DNA of 18,910 bases from CBDVAK01 sp965371945 (GCA_965371945.1 CBDVAK010000032.1:1-18910), one strand, 5' to 3'. Numbered from the stretch's first letter, positions 1 through 7,403 are shown. Notes: a model not told the origin generated them from the letters alone. A program made the numbers and translations.

Positions 1-788
1 TTGCCGATCAGTATCTTGTCCAGACCGTAGATCCGATCGAGAGCAAACATGCCAGCCATTGTCATGAAGATCAGCGTTGCGGAAAGGGAGGCAATCAATG
101 GATCTATGGTTTCGGTAATGTGCTGGTACATGCGCACCGGCAGCGTTGTCGTACTGGGCGAGGCCACGAAAACGCTCATTGTCAGTTCATCAAAACTGGT
201 GATAAACGCCAGCACCCAGCCACCGGCCACACCCGGGACGATCATTGGAAAGGTGACACGGCGGAATGTTATCCAGTTTGACGCCCCCAGTGATATCGCG
301 GCACTCTCCGCCGAACGGTCGAGGCCTGTCACCGAAGCCAAAACCAGTCGCAATGCATAGGGCATGATGATGATGACGTGGCATAGAACCAAGCCGATGA
401 AAGTGCCGTACCAACCGATTCTGGTCAGGAAGCTGAGAAAAGAAACGCCGAGGACGATGTGCGGCACCATCAGGGGTGACAGAAAGAACGCCATGAATGC
501 GCTGCGCCCGGGAAACTCAAAACGGGCGAACGCCAACGAAGCCGGTAGCGCCAGCGCAATGGCGATGGTTGCTGAGGCTACCCCCAGGAAAATGCTCAGA
601 TAAAAGGCGTCGATGAAGTGGGGATTATCCAATATGGCTTTGAACCAGCGCAGCGAAAAGCCATCGGTCGGCATGGAGATATACCCCTTTGACGTAAATG
701 CCACCAGGCACACCGCGACCAGAGGAGCAAGCATAAAGATCATGAACGCGATATGGAGCAGCAGGGCCAGGGGTGAATTCTTGCTCAT
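1..788 (-). CDS. ABC transporter permease, PotC-like (3' end outside window)
   Basis: Inner-membrane permease of the PotABCD-type importer in this operon, of the spermidine/putrescine class in the broad sense; the substrate is not defined. Reading from the ATG at 788, 262 codons are open to the window edge with no stop, so only a few C-terminal residues are likely missing. The protein starts MSKNSPLALLLHI and has several hydrophobic helices. It contains the permease EAA loop (SAAISLGASNWITFRRV, about residues 160-185), which docks on the ATPase. The start overlaps the stop of the upstream permease gene by four bases (ATGA, 785-788), as expected for translational coupling. Family is clear; polyamine, opine, phosphonate or iron substrates cannot be told apart here. 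Confidence 0.9.
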   Translation of the reverse strand, partial: MSKNSPLALLLHIAFMIFMLAPLVAVCLVAFTSKGYISMPTDGFSLRWFKAILDNPHFIDAFYLSIFLGVASATIAIALALPASLAFARFEFPGRSAFMAFFLSPLMVPHIVLGVSFLSFLTRIGWYGTFIGLVLCHVIIIMPYALRLVLASVTGLDRSAESAAISLGASNWITFRRVTFPMIVPGVAGGWVLAFITSFDELTMSVFVASPSTTTLPVRMYQHITETIDPLIASLSATLIFMTMAGMFALDRIYGLDKILIG

Positions 789-1660
789 TTGAATGCCTGT
801 GCGTACCTGCGTTCGATGACCTGGTTGTAGGTCGTGATGATGATGATGTTGGCAATCAGCAACAGGGCCGCGATCGCTGCGCCCAGGGGCCAGTTCAAGG
901 TTCCCAGATATTCGTCGTAGGCCGTTGTCGCGACCACTTTCAGCCGGCGGCCGCCGAGGATCGATGGCGTGGCGAACGCGCTGGCTGTCAGGGCGAAAAC
1001 GATCAGGCTGCCAGACAGAATCCCCGGCATGATCTGTGGAATGACAATCCGGCGAAGGACCGTGAATGGCGTCGCCCCGAGGGACTGACCGGCGCTCTCG
1101 ACCTTGGGATCAAGCTTTTGTAATGATGCCCAGACCGCCAGCACCATGAAGGGGATAAGAACGTGAACGAGTGCGATCACCACACCCGTCATCGTGAACA
1201 TCAGCTTGATAGGTTCATCGATCAGACCAATGGTTAGCAACGTCTGGTTGATGACGCCTTTGCTGCCGATCAGTATTGCCCATCCCAGAGTGCGTACGAC
1301 AACGGAAATCAGCAAAGGTCCGAGGATCGCCAACATGCAGATCGACTTCCAGGGACTGCCCATGTGGTGCAGGATATAGGCCTCGGGCGTACCGATCAGG
1401 GCACAGACCATCGTAACGATAATGGACATGACAAAAGTGCGAAGAAAAATCTCGTGGAAGTAAGAATCGCTCAGCACCTCGATATAGTTCACCAAGGAAT
1501 ACTCAGCGATGATGCCGCCTCTGTTCATATCGAAGCTGTTGAAGCTGAGCAGGAAGGTCATCATCAAAGGGGCGGTGAACAGCGCCAGGTACAAGACCAG
1601 GGCCGGCGCGCTCAGCAGATAGGGGCGGGCCCTCGGCACGCCGGGCGTCTCACCCTGCAT
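785..1660 (-). CDS. ABC transporter permease, PotB-like
   Basis: Second inner-membrane permease of the same importer, 291 residues from the chosen ATG at 1660. That start overlaps the ATPase gene by 11 bases. An upstream ATG at 1708 is in frame but would add 16 non-hydrophobic residues and a 59-base overlap, so it is less likely. After a short cytoplasmic N-terminus (MQGETPGVPRARPYLL) come about six hydrophobic segments. The EAA loop SAGQSLGATPFTVLRRIVIP lies near residue 200. The long extracytoplasmic stretch after the first helix (SFDMNRGGIIAEYSLVNY) is usual for PotB proteins. The partner permease follows with a four-base overlap. Confidence 0.9.
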   Translation of the reverse strand: MQGETPGVPRARPYLLSAPALVLYLALFTAPLMMTFLLSFNSFDMNRGGIIAEYSLVNYIEVLSDSYFHEIFLRTFVMSIIVTMVCALIGTPEAYILHHMGSPWKSICMLAILGPLLISVVVRTLGWAILIGSKGVINQTLLTIGLIDEPIKLMFTMTGVVIALVHVLIPFMVLAVWASLQKLDPKVESAGQSLGATPFTVLRRIVIPQIMPGILSGSLIVFALTASAFATPSILGGRRLKVVATTAYDEYLGTLNWPLGAAIAALLLIANIIIITTYNQVIERRYAQAFK

Positions 1661-2720
1661 TGTCTGCCACCCGGGGCAAAACGCGGACCTCGTCAGGCCG
1701 CCACGCAAGACCGAGCCTGTCGCCTTCCAGGTTTTCCCGTTGGCCGGTATTCTGGCACACGACGGTCATGGTGCCGATCCGGGTTGCAACCTGAAGAACC
1801 CAGTGATTGCCAAGAAAAATCCTCGTTTCGATAATCCCGGAAACCAGACCATCCGCTTCGCTCACCAGCTGAATTTTCTCCGGTCTGAGGGAGACCAGGA
1901 CCTCGGTGCCCACATCCCAATTCTCCAATCGGGTCTGAAACATGACACCGTCTACCTCGACGGTCGCCTGGCCATCAATTACATCCTTGATGACGCCGCT
2001 GAACATATTCGACTTGCCGAGGAACGTTGAGACAAAACTATCTCCTGGATGCTCGTAGGCATTGTAGGGGTGATCGACCTGAACCAACCGTCCTTTATTC
2101 ATGACGGCAATGCGATCACTCATGGCCATGGCCTCGGCCTGATCGTGAGTGACAAGAATGGTTGTCGTGCCGACGGCACGCTGGATGGTGCGCAGCTCGA
2201 TTTGCATGTCTTCCCGAATCTTCGCATCGAGCGCAGATAAAGGCTCGTCGAGCAAGAGCAGTTCGGGACGAATGACCAACGCACGCGCCAATGCGACCCG
2301 CTGCTGTTGGCCGCCCGAAAGCTCTCGTGGAAATCGATGTGCGAAATCATTCAGATGAACAAGAGATAGAGTTTCACGAACACGGTCATCGAGCTCCGCC
2401 TTCTTGATCTTGCGCATTTCCAATCCGAATGCGATGTTGTCAAAGACGGTCATGTGATGGAACAAGGCATAGCTTTGAAAAACGATGCCCAAGTCTCGTT
2501 TATTCGGCTTGACCCGGGTGACGTCCTTGCCGTTGATAAATACCCGGCCTTCGGTCGGCTCGATGAAACCCGCGATCATCTGCAGCGTCGTTGTCTTGCC
2601 GCAACCCGAGGGGCCGAGCAGGGAAACGAACTCCCCCTTTTCGACCACTAAATCCACCTGATCCACGGCGACGAAATCATCGAACCGTTTGACAAGACCC
2701 TCTAATCGCAAAAACGACAT
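1650..2720 (-). CDS. ABC transporter ATP-binding protein, PotA-like
   Basis: Cytoplasmic ATPase that powers the PotBC-like permease pair, about 356 residues. Visible motifs are Walker A GPSGCGKT (residues 36-43), signature LSGGQQQRVALARAL, Walker B LLLLDEPLSALD and H-loop VTHDQAEA. The C-terminal third fits the TOBE regulatory domain of PotA/MalK-type ATPases (VSLRPEKIQL and following). I chose the ATG at 2720 because the protein then starts MSFLRLEGLVKRF and a GGTGGAAG ribosome-binding stretch lies about seven bases upstream. An ATG at 2744 is in frame but would add only eight residues unlike the family. A 75-base gap with a strong hairpin separates it from the binding-protein gene. Confidence 0.93.
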   Translation of the reverse strand: MSFLRLEGLVKRFDDFVAVDQVDLVVEKGEFVSLLGPSGCGKTTTLQMIAGFIEPTEGRVFINGKDVTRVKPNKRDLGIVFQSYALFHHMTVFDNIAFGLEMRKIKKAELDDRVRETLSLVHLNDFAHRFPRELSGGQQQRVALARALVIRPELLLLDEPLSALDAKIREDMQIELRTIQRAVGTTTILVTHDQAEAMAMSDRIAVMNKGRLVQVDHPYNAYEHPGDSFVSTFLGKSNMFSGVIKDVIDGQATVEVDGVMFQTRLENWDVGTEVLVSLRPEKIQLVSEADGLVSGIIETRIFLGNHWVLQVATRIGTMTVVCQNTGQRENLEGDRLGLAWRPDEVRVLPRVADNAG

Positions 2721-2757
2721 GCTTTGCTTCCACCATTGCTGCACTCGATGAAAGTGG

Positions 2758-2787
2758 CCAGCCAGCGGGGTTGCCCCCGCCGGCTGG
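2758..2787 (-). promoter_or_regulatory. Intercistronic hairpin after binding-protein gene (likely mRNA stabiliser/attenuator)
   Basis: Inverted repeat with 13-base arms (2758-2770 and 2775-2787) and a four-base loop, starting eight bases after the stop of the binding-protein gene. The single mismatch in the DNA arms becomes a G-U pair in the minus-strand transcript, so the stem is continuous only in that RNA. There is no clear T-run after it. It therefore looks like a processing or stability hairpin that keeps binding-protein mRNA above permease mRNA, rather than a full terminator. Confidence 0.65.
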
Positions 2788-2795
2788 TCGATCGC

Positions 2796-3833
2796 CTAAC
2801 GTTCGACTTCGCGGGCCCAGCGTTTGGTCCAGTCGGCACGTGCGGGGTTGATGACGTTCCAGTCCACTGCGTTGAGCGCGTTGATCTTGTCCGGGCCATA
2901 GGGAAGTGAATCCCCCAGTTCCTTGGAGAGCACTGTCTTCTTGTTGGTCGGTCCCCAGGCCTTGGTCTCGGCGATATGGGCCTGAATCTCGGGTGTGAGC
3001 AGGTATTGAATCAGGCTCTGCGCCAGATCCGGCACATCGCTTCCTGTGACCGGGCAAGCGCCAATCATCAAGGCCACGCCGCCCTCTTTTGGATAAACGA
3101 AGTCAGCGGGAAAGCCGGTGTCGGCGAGGGATTTTACGCGCCCGCTGCCCCAGACGGAGAGCACGGCCTCCCGGTTCTGGAACAGTTCGGACATCTTACC
3201 CGATGAGGGTTCATAGGTGAGGACGTTGGGGCCAACCTCGTCGACAAATGCCTTGAAACCCGGGTCGATATCCTTCTCGCCACCACCGCGAAGCCTTGCC
3301 ATCATGACCAACGCATGCAGGCCGTAAGTATTGGAAACGGGCGGCACTACGATCTTACCCTTGAACTTGGGGTCGGCCAGGTCGTTCCATGAAGTCGGCG
3401 CGGGCCAACCGTTTTTCTCAAAAGTCTCTTTATCGTAAGCCAGGCCCGTCGCCACGAAGCCGACACCGACCGCTTTGTCGGTATTCATTTTCGCGATTTC
3501 GTAAATATCGTCGAATATGGCAGCGTTTTCAATGGTGTCACAAAACCCGAGCGCAACGGCCTGGTACATCGGGCCATCGTCGAGAAATACGACGTCGAGT
3601 TCCTGGCTGCCTTTCTGCGCCTGGAGTTTGGCCAGGGTTTTGGTGGAATTCCCCGGCACGTAGACGACCTTGGCGTTATTGGCCTTTTCCCATTCCGGAA
3701 GAACGATTTCCATCATCAGTTTTTCGGTGGAACCTCCATAGGCCCCCATATAAAGGGTACGCTCCTCGGCTTGCACCGGTGAAGACAGGGCAATTGCGGC
3801 AGCAACGCTGCTCATGAATACTTGTGGTTTCAT
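2796..3833 (-). CDS. ABC transporter periplasmic substrate-binding protein, PotD/Fe(3+)-type
   Basis: Periplasmic receptor that delivers substrate to the PotBC-like permeases, 345 residues. A Sec signal peptide is evident: MKPQVFMSSVAAAIALSSPVQA followed by EERTLYM, with cleavage after VQA. The mature part has the layout of the extracellular solute-binding families 1/6/8 used by PotD-like systems: LYMGAYGGSTEKLM at the start, LDVVFLDDGPMYQA, TGLAYDKE, WNDLADPKFKGKI and VWGSGRVKSLA. A GGAGG ribosome-binding site sits about five bases before the ATG. It is the first gene of the operon, as is common when the receptor is needed in excess. Specificity (polyamine, phosphonate, sulfonate or metal) cannot be read from the sequence. 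Confidence 0.92.
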   Translation of the reverse strand: MKPQVFMSSVAAAIALSSPVQAEERTLYMGAYGGSTEKLMMEIVLPEWEKANNAKVVYVPGNSTKTLAKLQAQKGSQELDVVFLDDGPMYQAVALGFCDTIENAAIFDDIYEIAKMNTDKAVGVGFVATGLAYDKETFEKNGWPAPTSWNDLADPKFKGKIVVPPVSNTYGLHALVMMARLRGGGEKDIDPGFKAFVDEVGPNVLTYEPSSGKMSELFQNREAVLSVWGSGRVKSLADTGFPADFVYPKEGGVALMIGACPVTGSDVPDLAQSLIQYLLTPEIQAHIAETKAWGPTNKKTVLSKELGDSLPYGPDKINALNAVDWNVINPARADWTKRWAREVER

Positions 3834-3857
3834 TTAAACCTCCGTTGGTTTGGCACT

Positions 3858-3870
3858 ATCCCCTGGGGAT
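3858..3870. promoter_or_regulatory. 13-bp perfect palindrome at predicted transcription start
   Basis: ATCCCC-T-GGGGAT is a perfect palindrome. It lies 4 to 16 bases downstream of the putative -10 box, so it overlaps the expected transcription start of the first importer operon. The position fits a repressor operator. The regulator is unknown, and a short palindrome can arise by chance. Confidence 0.35.
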
Positions 3871-3873
3871 TAA

Positions 3874-3902
3874 AGCATAGGTACGTGAGGGGATTCTTAC
3901 AA
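3874..3902 (-). promoter_or_regulatory. Putative sigma70 promoter of the PotD-like operon
   Basis: On the minus strand TTGTAA (3902-3897) and TATGCT (3879-3874) are separated by exactly 17 bases. Each matches four of six consensus bases. The boxes lie about 40 bases before the binding-protein start codon and upstream of its GGAGG site, leaving a leader of roughly 30-35 bases. Confidence 0.45.
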
Positions 3903-3930
3903 CTTTGTTCTTTCTCCCATCTTCCGCGTT

Positions 3931-3971
3931 GCGCCGGCAGTGACATAGCCGTGTTATGCGCCCGCCGGCGC
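3931..3971. repeat. Nested inverted repeat between regulator and importer operon
   Basis: Perfect eight-base arms GCGCCGGC (3931-3938) and GCCGGCGC (3964-3971) enclose a 25-base loop. The loop itself holds a smaller inverted pair, CATA (3944-3947) and TATG (3955-3958). It lies about 75 bases after the stop of the helix-turn-helix gene. It could end that transcript, although no T-run follows on the minus strand. It could equally be part of an interspersed intergenic element. Confidence 0.45.
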
Positions 3972-4045
3972 CTTTTGGATACGAACCTGTAGTTCTGCGC
4001 AGTTGGGTCCCGTGCGATCGGGTATGTGATGTCTCGCCAATCACC

Positions 4046-4477
4046 TTACGGACCCTGCGGCGGGATGGCGATGGCCCGGGCGATTCGCGCCGCAAAGTCC
4101 TCGAGAGACTGGTCGAACGCATGGTTGCGGGCGGCATTGCCGAAATCGGGTACCTTGAGGGTCACATGCCGCACGGCATGCGTGGACGAGGCGCCTGGTT
4201 TCCGATGCGGGTGGGCGTGACGGTATGCCTGCAGAAACTCCTCCTGCTCGCGGGCTGAAAAATGGCAGATCTCGAACAAATACTCCAGGTGCTGGGCAGG
4301 CACCGGGGTGGAATAAGCGGGGCTGCTGATCTGCGATATGAAACTTGGGTTCTTGCCGATGGCTTCAGCCAGTCTGCGGCGGGTTCCTGAGGGGCGTGTA
4401 TCGAGGATGCGGCGGAGGATCTGTTTGTAGCGCACCACCGAGGCATCGCGGCGTTGGTGTTTGGCGGGGTCAGCCAT
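4046..4477 (-). CDS. Small helix-turn-helix regulator coupled to Enzyme I
   Basis: 143-residue protein, probably a DNA-binding regulator in the cytoplasm. From the ATG at 4477 it begins MADPAKHQRRDASVVRYKQI. Residues about 28-50 (TRRRLAEAIGKNPSFISQIS) read as a helix-turn-helix with an XRE-like recognition helix. The stretch after it (VPAQHLEYLFEICHFSAREQEEFLQAY) looks like a helical partner region. No ligand domain or phosphorylatable PTS domain is visible. Its start overlaps the Enzyme I stop by eight bases (ATGGCTGA), so its translation is probably coupled. A longer in-frame reading from 4717 runs through Enzyme I codons and is not a real N-terminus. A role in controlling this operon is inferred from position only. 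Confidence 0.75.
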   Translation of the reverse strand: MADPAKHQRRDASVVRYKQILRRILDTRPSGTRRRLAEAIGKNPSFISQISSPAYSTPVPAQHLEYLFEICHFSAREQEEFLQAYRHAHPHRKPGASSTHAVRHVTLKVPDFGNAARNHAFDQSLEDFAARIARAIAIPPQGP

Positions 4478-6071
4478 GTTGGCCGGACCTGTGATTGACC
4501 ACCGTCGCCTTGGTGCGTGCCAGTGCCGCCGGGGCCACCGATACAGCGCGCAGACCGTGATCGAGCAATAGTCCGAGGCAACGGGGATCGGCCGCCATGT
4601 CGCCACACAGGCTGACCGGTTTGCCGATTCTGGCGGCATCGGCCACCACCTTTTCGATCGCCGCCAGCAAGGGCGGGTTGTCGGGCCGTAGCAGGTGTTG
4701 CAGTTCACTGCTGTCACGCCCGCAGGCGGTTAGATACTGGAGCAGGTCGTTGCTGCCGATCGAGAAGAAATCGGCGTCGAAACGGGTGATGTCCATAGCG
4801 CAAGCCGGCACCTCGACCATGATGCCGACCGGCACTGCATCGGTGCCGGCCTCGACCCGCGCCTGTTCGATCAACTGACGTGCCGCCTGCAGTTCCTTCG
4901 GCTCCGTGACCATCGGCAGCATCAGCCTGAGCGGACCGTGACGGGCCGCACGCAACATAGCGCGAACCTGGATCCTGAACAACTGCGGATGACGCAATGA
5001 CAACCGCAGTCCGCGGACACCGAGAAACGGATTGGATTCACCCTCCAGGGTGATGCCGGCAACCGGTTTGTCCCCGCCCGCATCGAGTGTTCGCACCGTC
5101 ACCGGCCGACCTGCGGCCCATTCCACCATACGGCGATAGACCCGGTATTGCTCTTCCTCGTCAGGCAAAGCATTGCGATGGGCGAACAGAAACTCGGTAC
5201 GAACCAGGCCGATGCCGTCGCAATGCTCGACTTGCAGGGCGTCCAGTTCCTCGATGCCCGACAGATTGACCAATACATCCACGCGTTCGCCGCCCGGCAG
5301 TCGGGCTGGCCCCTGCAGATAGGAGCGTTGGTGGTGCCGTAGCTGCTCGGCTCGTTGGCGTGCCTGTGAAAAGTGTTGCCACTCGAGCGTGCCCGGGTTG
5401 ATGGTGAGGTGCCCCCGGGTGGCATCCAGCAGGACTTCGGTCCCTGCGGGCAACTGCGTACTCCCCACACCCACCAGCATGGGTGTCTCCTGAGCCCTGG
5501 CCAGAATGGCAACGTGGCTGCTGGAACTGCCCCGGTGCAGAACGATGCCGCTGATATGCCGGCGATGCTCGAGGAAGAGAGATGGGCTGAGATCGTCGCC
5601 AACGACGATGGCGCCTTCCGGCAGCGCGTGCTGCTGCTCACCCTGCAGCCGGCGCAGTACCCGGTCGCGCAGGTCCTGCAGGTCGATCGCCCGGGCCTGG
5701 AAGTAGTCGTCTTCGGCACCCCGGTATCCACGAATCTCGTCATCCAGAGTGGTTTGCCAGGCCGCCGCCGGGTCGGTGCCGCGCTCGATGGCATCGATGG
5801 CAGTCCTGATCAATGCCTCGTCTTCGAGCATGGCGATCTGGAATTCGAGGATTTCCGCGGCGTCCTCACCGTCGGCATCCGCCAGGATCCGCGTGAGTTC
5901 AGCGATCGCCTCCTGCAATGCCTGGCGCAGGCGGGCGGGTCGCGGCTCACCCGGCGCGGCGGCTGGCTGCGATCGAGGGGCAACCGGGTTCAGCAGCACG
6001 ATGCGACCGGCAGCCATGCCGGCAGATGCGATGGTGCCCTGGAATCGGATCGGTTCGCGGATTTCGCTCAT
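4470..6071 (-). CDS. ptsI: PEP-protein phosphotransferase (PTS Enzyme I)
   Basis: Cytoplasmic Enzyme I, which takes phosphate from PEP and passes it to HPr. It has 533 residues, slightly shorter than the about 575 of the E. coli enzyme. Visible parts are an N-terminal HPr-binding helical region, then the swivelling domain with the phosphorylated histidine in HRGSSSSHVAILAR (His186). The C-terminal PEP-binding barrel has LVRTEFLF, TLDAGGDKP, NPFLGVRGLRLSL, LMLPMVTEPKEL, DFFSIGSNDLLQYL and SLCGDMAAD with the catalytic Cys near residue 489. The order and spacing match a functional enzyme. Its ATG overlaps the HPr stop by four bases and its stop overlaps the regulator start by eight. No EIIB or EIIC gene is nearby, so the likely acceptor is the DhaM encoded two genes upstream. 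Confidence 0.95.
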   Translation of the reverse strand: MSEIREPIRFQGTIASAGMAAGRIVLLNPVAPRSQPAAAPGEPRPARLRQALQEAIAELTRILADADGEDAAEILEFQIAMLEDEALIRTAIDAIERGTDPAAAWQTTLDDEIRGYRGAEDDYFQARAIDLQDLRDRVLRRLQGEQQHALPEGAIVVGDDLSPSLFLEHRRHISGIVLHRGSSSSHVAILARAQETPMLVGVGSTQLPAGTEVLLDATRGHLTINPGTLEWQHFSQARQRAEQLRHHQRSYLQGPARLPGGERVDVLVNLSGIEELDALQVEHCDGIGLVRTEFLFAHRNALPDEEEQYRVYRRMVEWAAGRPVTVRTLDAGGDKPVAGITLEGESNPFLGVRGLRLSLRHPQLFRIQVRAMLRAARHGPLRLMLPMVTEPKELQAARQLIEQARVEAGTDAVPVGIMVEVPACAMDITRFDADFFSIGSNDLLQYLTACGRDSSELQHLLRPDNPPLLAAIEKVVADAARIGKPVSLCGDMAADPRCLGLLLDHGLRAVSVAPAALARTKATVVNHRSGQHG

Positions 6072-6385
6072 CCGGCTTCAAAATCCCCTTCAACCAGCCT
6101 TACCAGGGCTGTGACAGCCTCATGGGCATCATCACCATGCGCTTCGAAGTACAGGGTTTCATCCTGGGCGATGCGCGCACCCATAACCCTGGCGATACTC
6201 TTGGCGTCGATCCACGGGCCCTGCGGAGAGATCGCCAGTCTGATCTGCGCGTCGAATCGTTTTGCCAGCTTGGTCAGTTTCACCGACGGGCGGGCGTGCA
6301 GGCCGATCTTGTGGGTCAGCAACACCGAGCCGTTGGCGCTTTCAGTCGTGGTTGCGGAGCCTTCGTCGTCGGGCCGCGTACTCAT
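6068..6385 (-). CDS. ptsH: HPr phosphocarrier protein
   Basis: Small cytoplasmic phosphocarrier between Enzyme I and DhaM, 105 residues. The active-site motif HKIGLHARPSVKLTK places the phosphorylated histidine at residue 30. The IDAKSIARVMG segment keeps a serine (Ser63) at the position of regulatory Ser46. The protein carries about 15-20 extra polar residues at its N-terminus (MSTRPDDEGSATTTESANGS) before the usual first strand. There is no internal ATG to give a shorter start, and the ATG used overlaps the DhaM stop by four bases (ATGA), which supports it. The N-terminal tail is probably disordered. Confidence 0.94.
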   Translation of the reverse strand: MSTRPDDEGSATTTESANGSVLLTHKIGLHARPSVKLTKLAKRFDAQIRLAISPQGPWIDAKSIARVMGARIAQDETLYFEAHGDDAHEAVTALVRLVEGDFEAG

Positions 6386-6771
6386 GGTGCGTATTCTTCG
6401 GCAGTGCGGCGAACAGCTTCCAGTGACGATCCTCCAGATGCTTCCGTGGCTGCCATGACCGCACCTTCCACGATGGGCGCGTTGCAGATCACGACTTTTC
6501 CTGCCCGTTCCGGCGCCAGCATCTCAACCGCCATCTCGCTGTTGGTCTCGGCGCCGCCGAGATCGACCAGAATGGCGACGCCGGCATCCGACCAGGCCTG
6601 GTCGATGGCTTTGAGTATGCCCTCGACGCTAGTGCCAAGGCCGCCATCCGGATCTCCACCGCTGCAGCCCAGCGGTACTTCGTCGCCGACCATCTGACGC
6701 ACCATATCCGCGGTTCCGGCGGCCACCTGGGCCGAGTGCGAGACGATCACGATACCCACAGTGCTGCTCAT
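6382..6771 (-). CDS. dhaM: DhaM, PTS-dependent dihydroxyacetone kinase phosphotransferase subunit
   Basis: EIIA-mannose-fold phosphotransferase that accepts phosphate from HPr and rephosphorylates the ADP bound in DhaL. It has 129 residues, so it is the single-domain form; E. coli DhaM carries fused HPr and partial EI domains, which are separate genes here. The start GIVIVSHSAQVAAGTADMV contains the active histidine (His12). PDGGLGTSVEGILKAI and LVDLGGAETNSEMA are typical of the family. It overlaps DhaL by four bases upstream and HPr by four bases downstream. The gene order DhaL, DhaM, HPr, EI is the logical reverse of the phosphate flow. Confidence 0.94.
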   Translation of the reverse strand: MSSTVGIVIVSHSAQVAAGTADMVRQMVGDEVPLGCSGGDPDGGLGTSVEGILKAIDQAWSDAGVAILVDLGGAETNSEMAVEMLAPERAGKVVICNAPIVEGAVMAATEASGGSSLEAVRRTAEEYAP

Positions 6772-7379
6772 GCCTGCGTCTCCCAGATGTCGCAGATCGC
6801 ATCGATCATGATCTGGCTGGAACGCGCTCCCGGGTCCACGTGACCGATCGAGCGTTCGCCCAGAAATGACGCGCGGCCCCGCGTGGCCCGCATTGGCACC
6901 GTTGCGGCCACGGCCTCGGCGGCACAGTCACGAATCTGCCGCGGCGATACCTCACCGCTGGTCAGCAAACCGGTGACCGGAATCCACACGTCGAGCATCG
7001 TCTTTTGTCCCGCCTCGCTCTTGCCGCGGATCTTGACCGCCTCGACAGCGGCATCCAGCGCGCTGCCAAGTTCGGCCCACGCAGGGTCGTCCGGCAGGAA
7101 CTTTCCCAGTGACATCAGCAACGTTCCGTACAGGGGGCCGGCAGCGCCACCCACTTTCATGACCAGGGTCATGCCGGTATCGGTGAGTCCCTTGGGCAGG
7201 GGCTCGTCGGCCAGTTCATCGAGTCGCTTCAGGACTTCGCCGAAGCCACGCTTCATATTGATGCCGTGGTCGCCGTCACCGATCGCCCGATCGAGTTCGG
7301 AGAGTTCGTCCGCAGCGGCAATGACGCGTTGTGCCACGGATTCGATCAACGATCTTCGCAGTGGTCTGGAGATAGTCAT
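6768..7379 (-). CDS. dhaL: DhaL, ADP/ATP-binding subunit of dihydroxyacetone kinase
   Basis: Nucleotide-binding subunit of PTS-type dihydroxyacetone kinase, 203 residues from the ATG at 7379. The Mg-ADP motif LDRAIGDGDHGINMKRGF has Asp30, Asp35 and Asp37 at the same residue numbers as in E. coli DhaL. VMKVGGAAGPLYGTLL and the C-terminal GRASFLGERSIGHVDPGA loop are also typical. A TTG at 7385 in the same frame is a possible alternative start; an AGAGG stretch sits 5 bases before the TTG or 11 before the ATG. It lies 24 bases after the second ATPase gene. The usual partner DhaK, which binds the ketose covalently through a histidine, is not encoded anywhere in the window. DhaL may work with a remote DhaK or with another protein. 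Confidence 0.93.
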   Translation of the reverse strand: MTISRPLRRSLIESVAQRVIAAADELSELDRAIGDGDHGINMKRGFGEVLKRLDELADEPLPKGLTDTGMTLVMKVGGAAGPLYGTLLMSLGKFLPDDPAWAELGSALDAAVEAVKIRGKSEAGQKTMLDVWIPVTGLLTSGEVSPRQIRDCAAEAVAATVPMRATRGRASFLGERSIGHVDPGARSSQIMIDAICDIWETQA

Positions 7380-7403
7380 TCCCAAGTGTGCCTCTCGTGG
7401 TCG

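Noticed and set aside
4046..4717. 223-codon version of the regulator, suggesting a fusion with an upstream domain
   Set aside because: The extra 80 residues are a frame-shifted reading of the Enzyme I C-terminus and have no domain character.
5373..6458. 361-codon plus-strand frame over the ptsI/HPr region
   Set aside because: Antisense to Enzyme I and HPr, which have intact active sites; no protein-like features.
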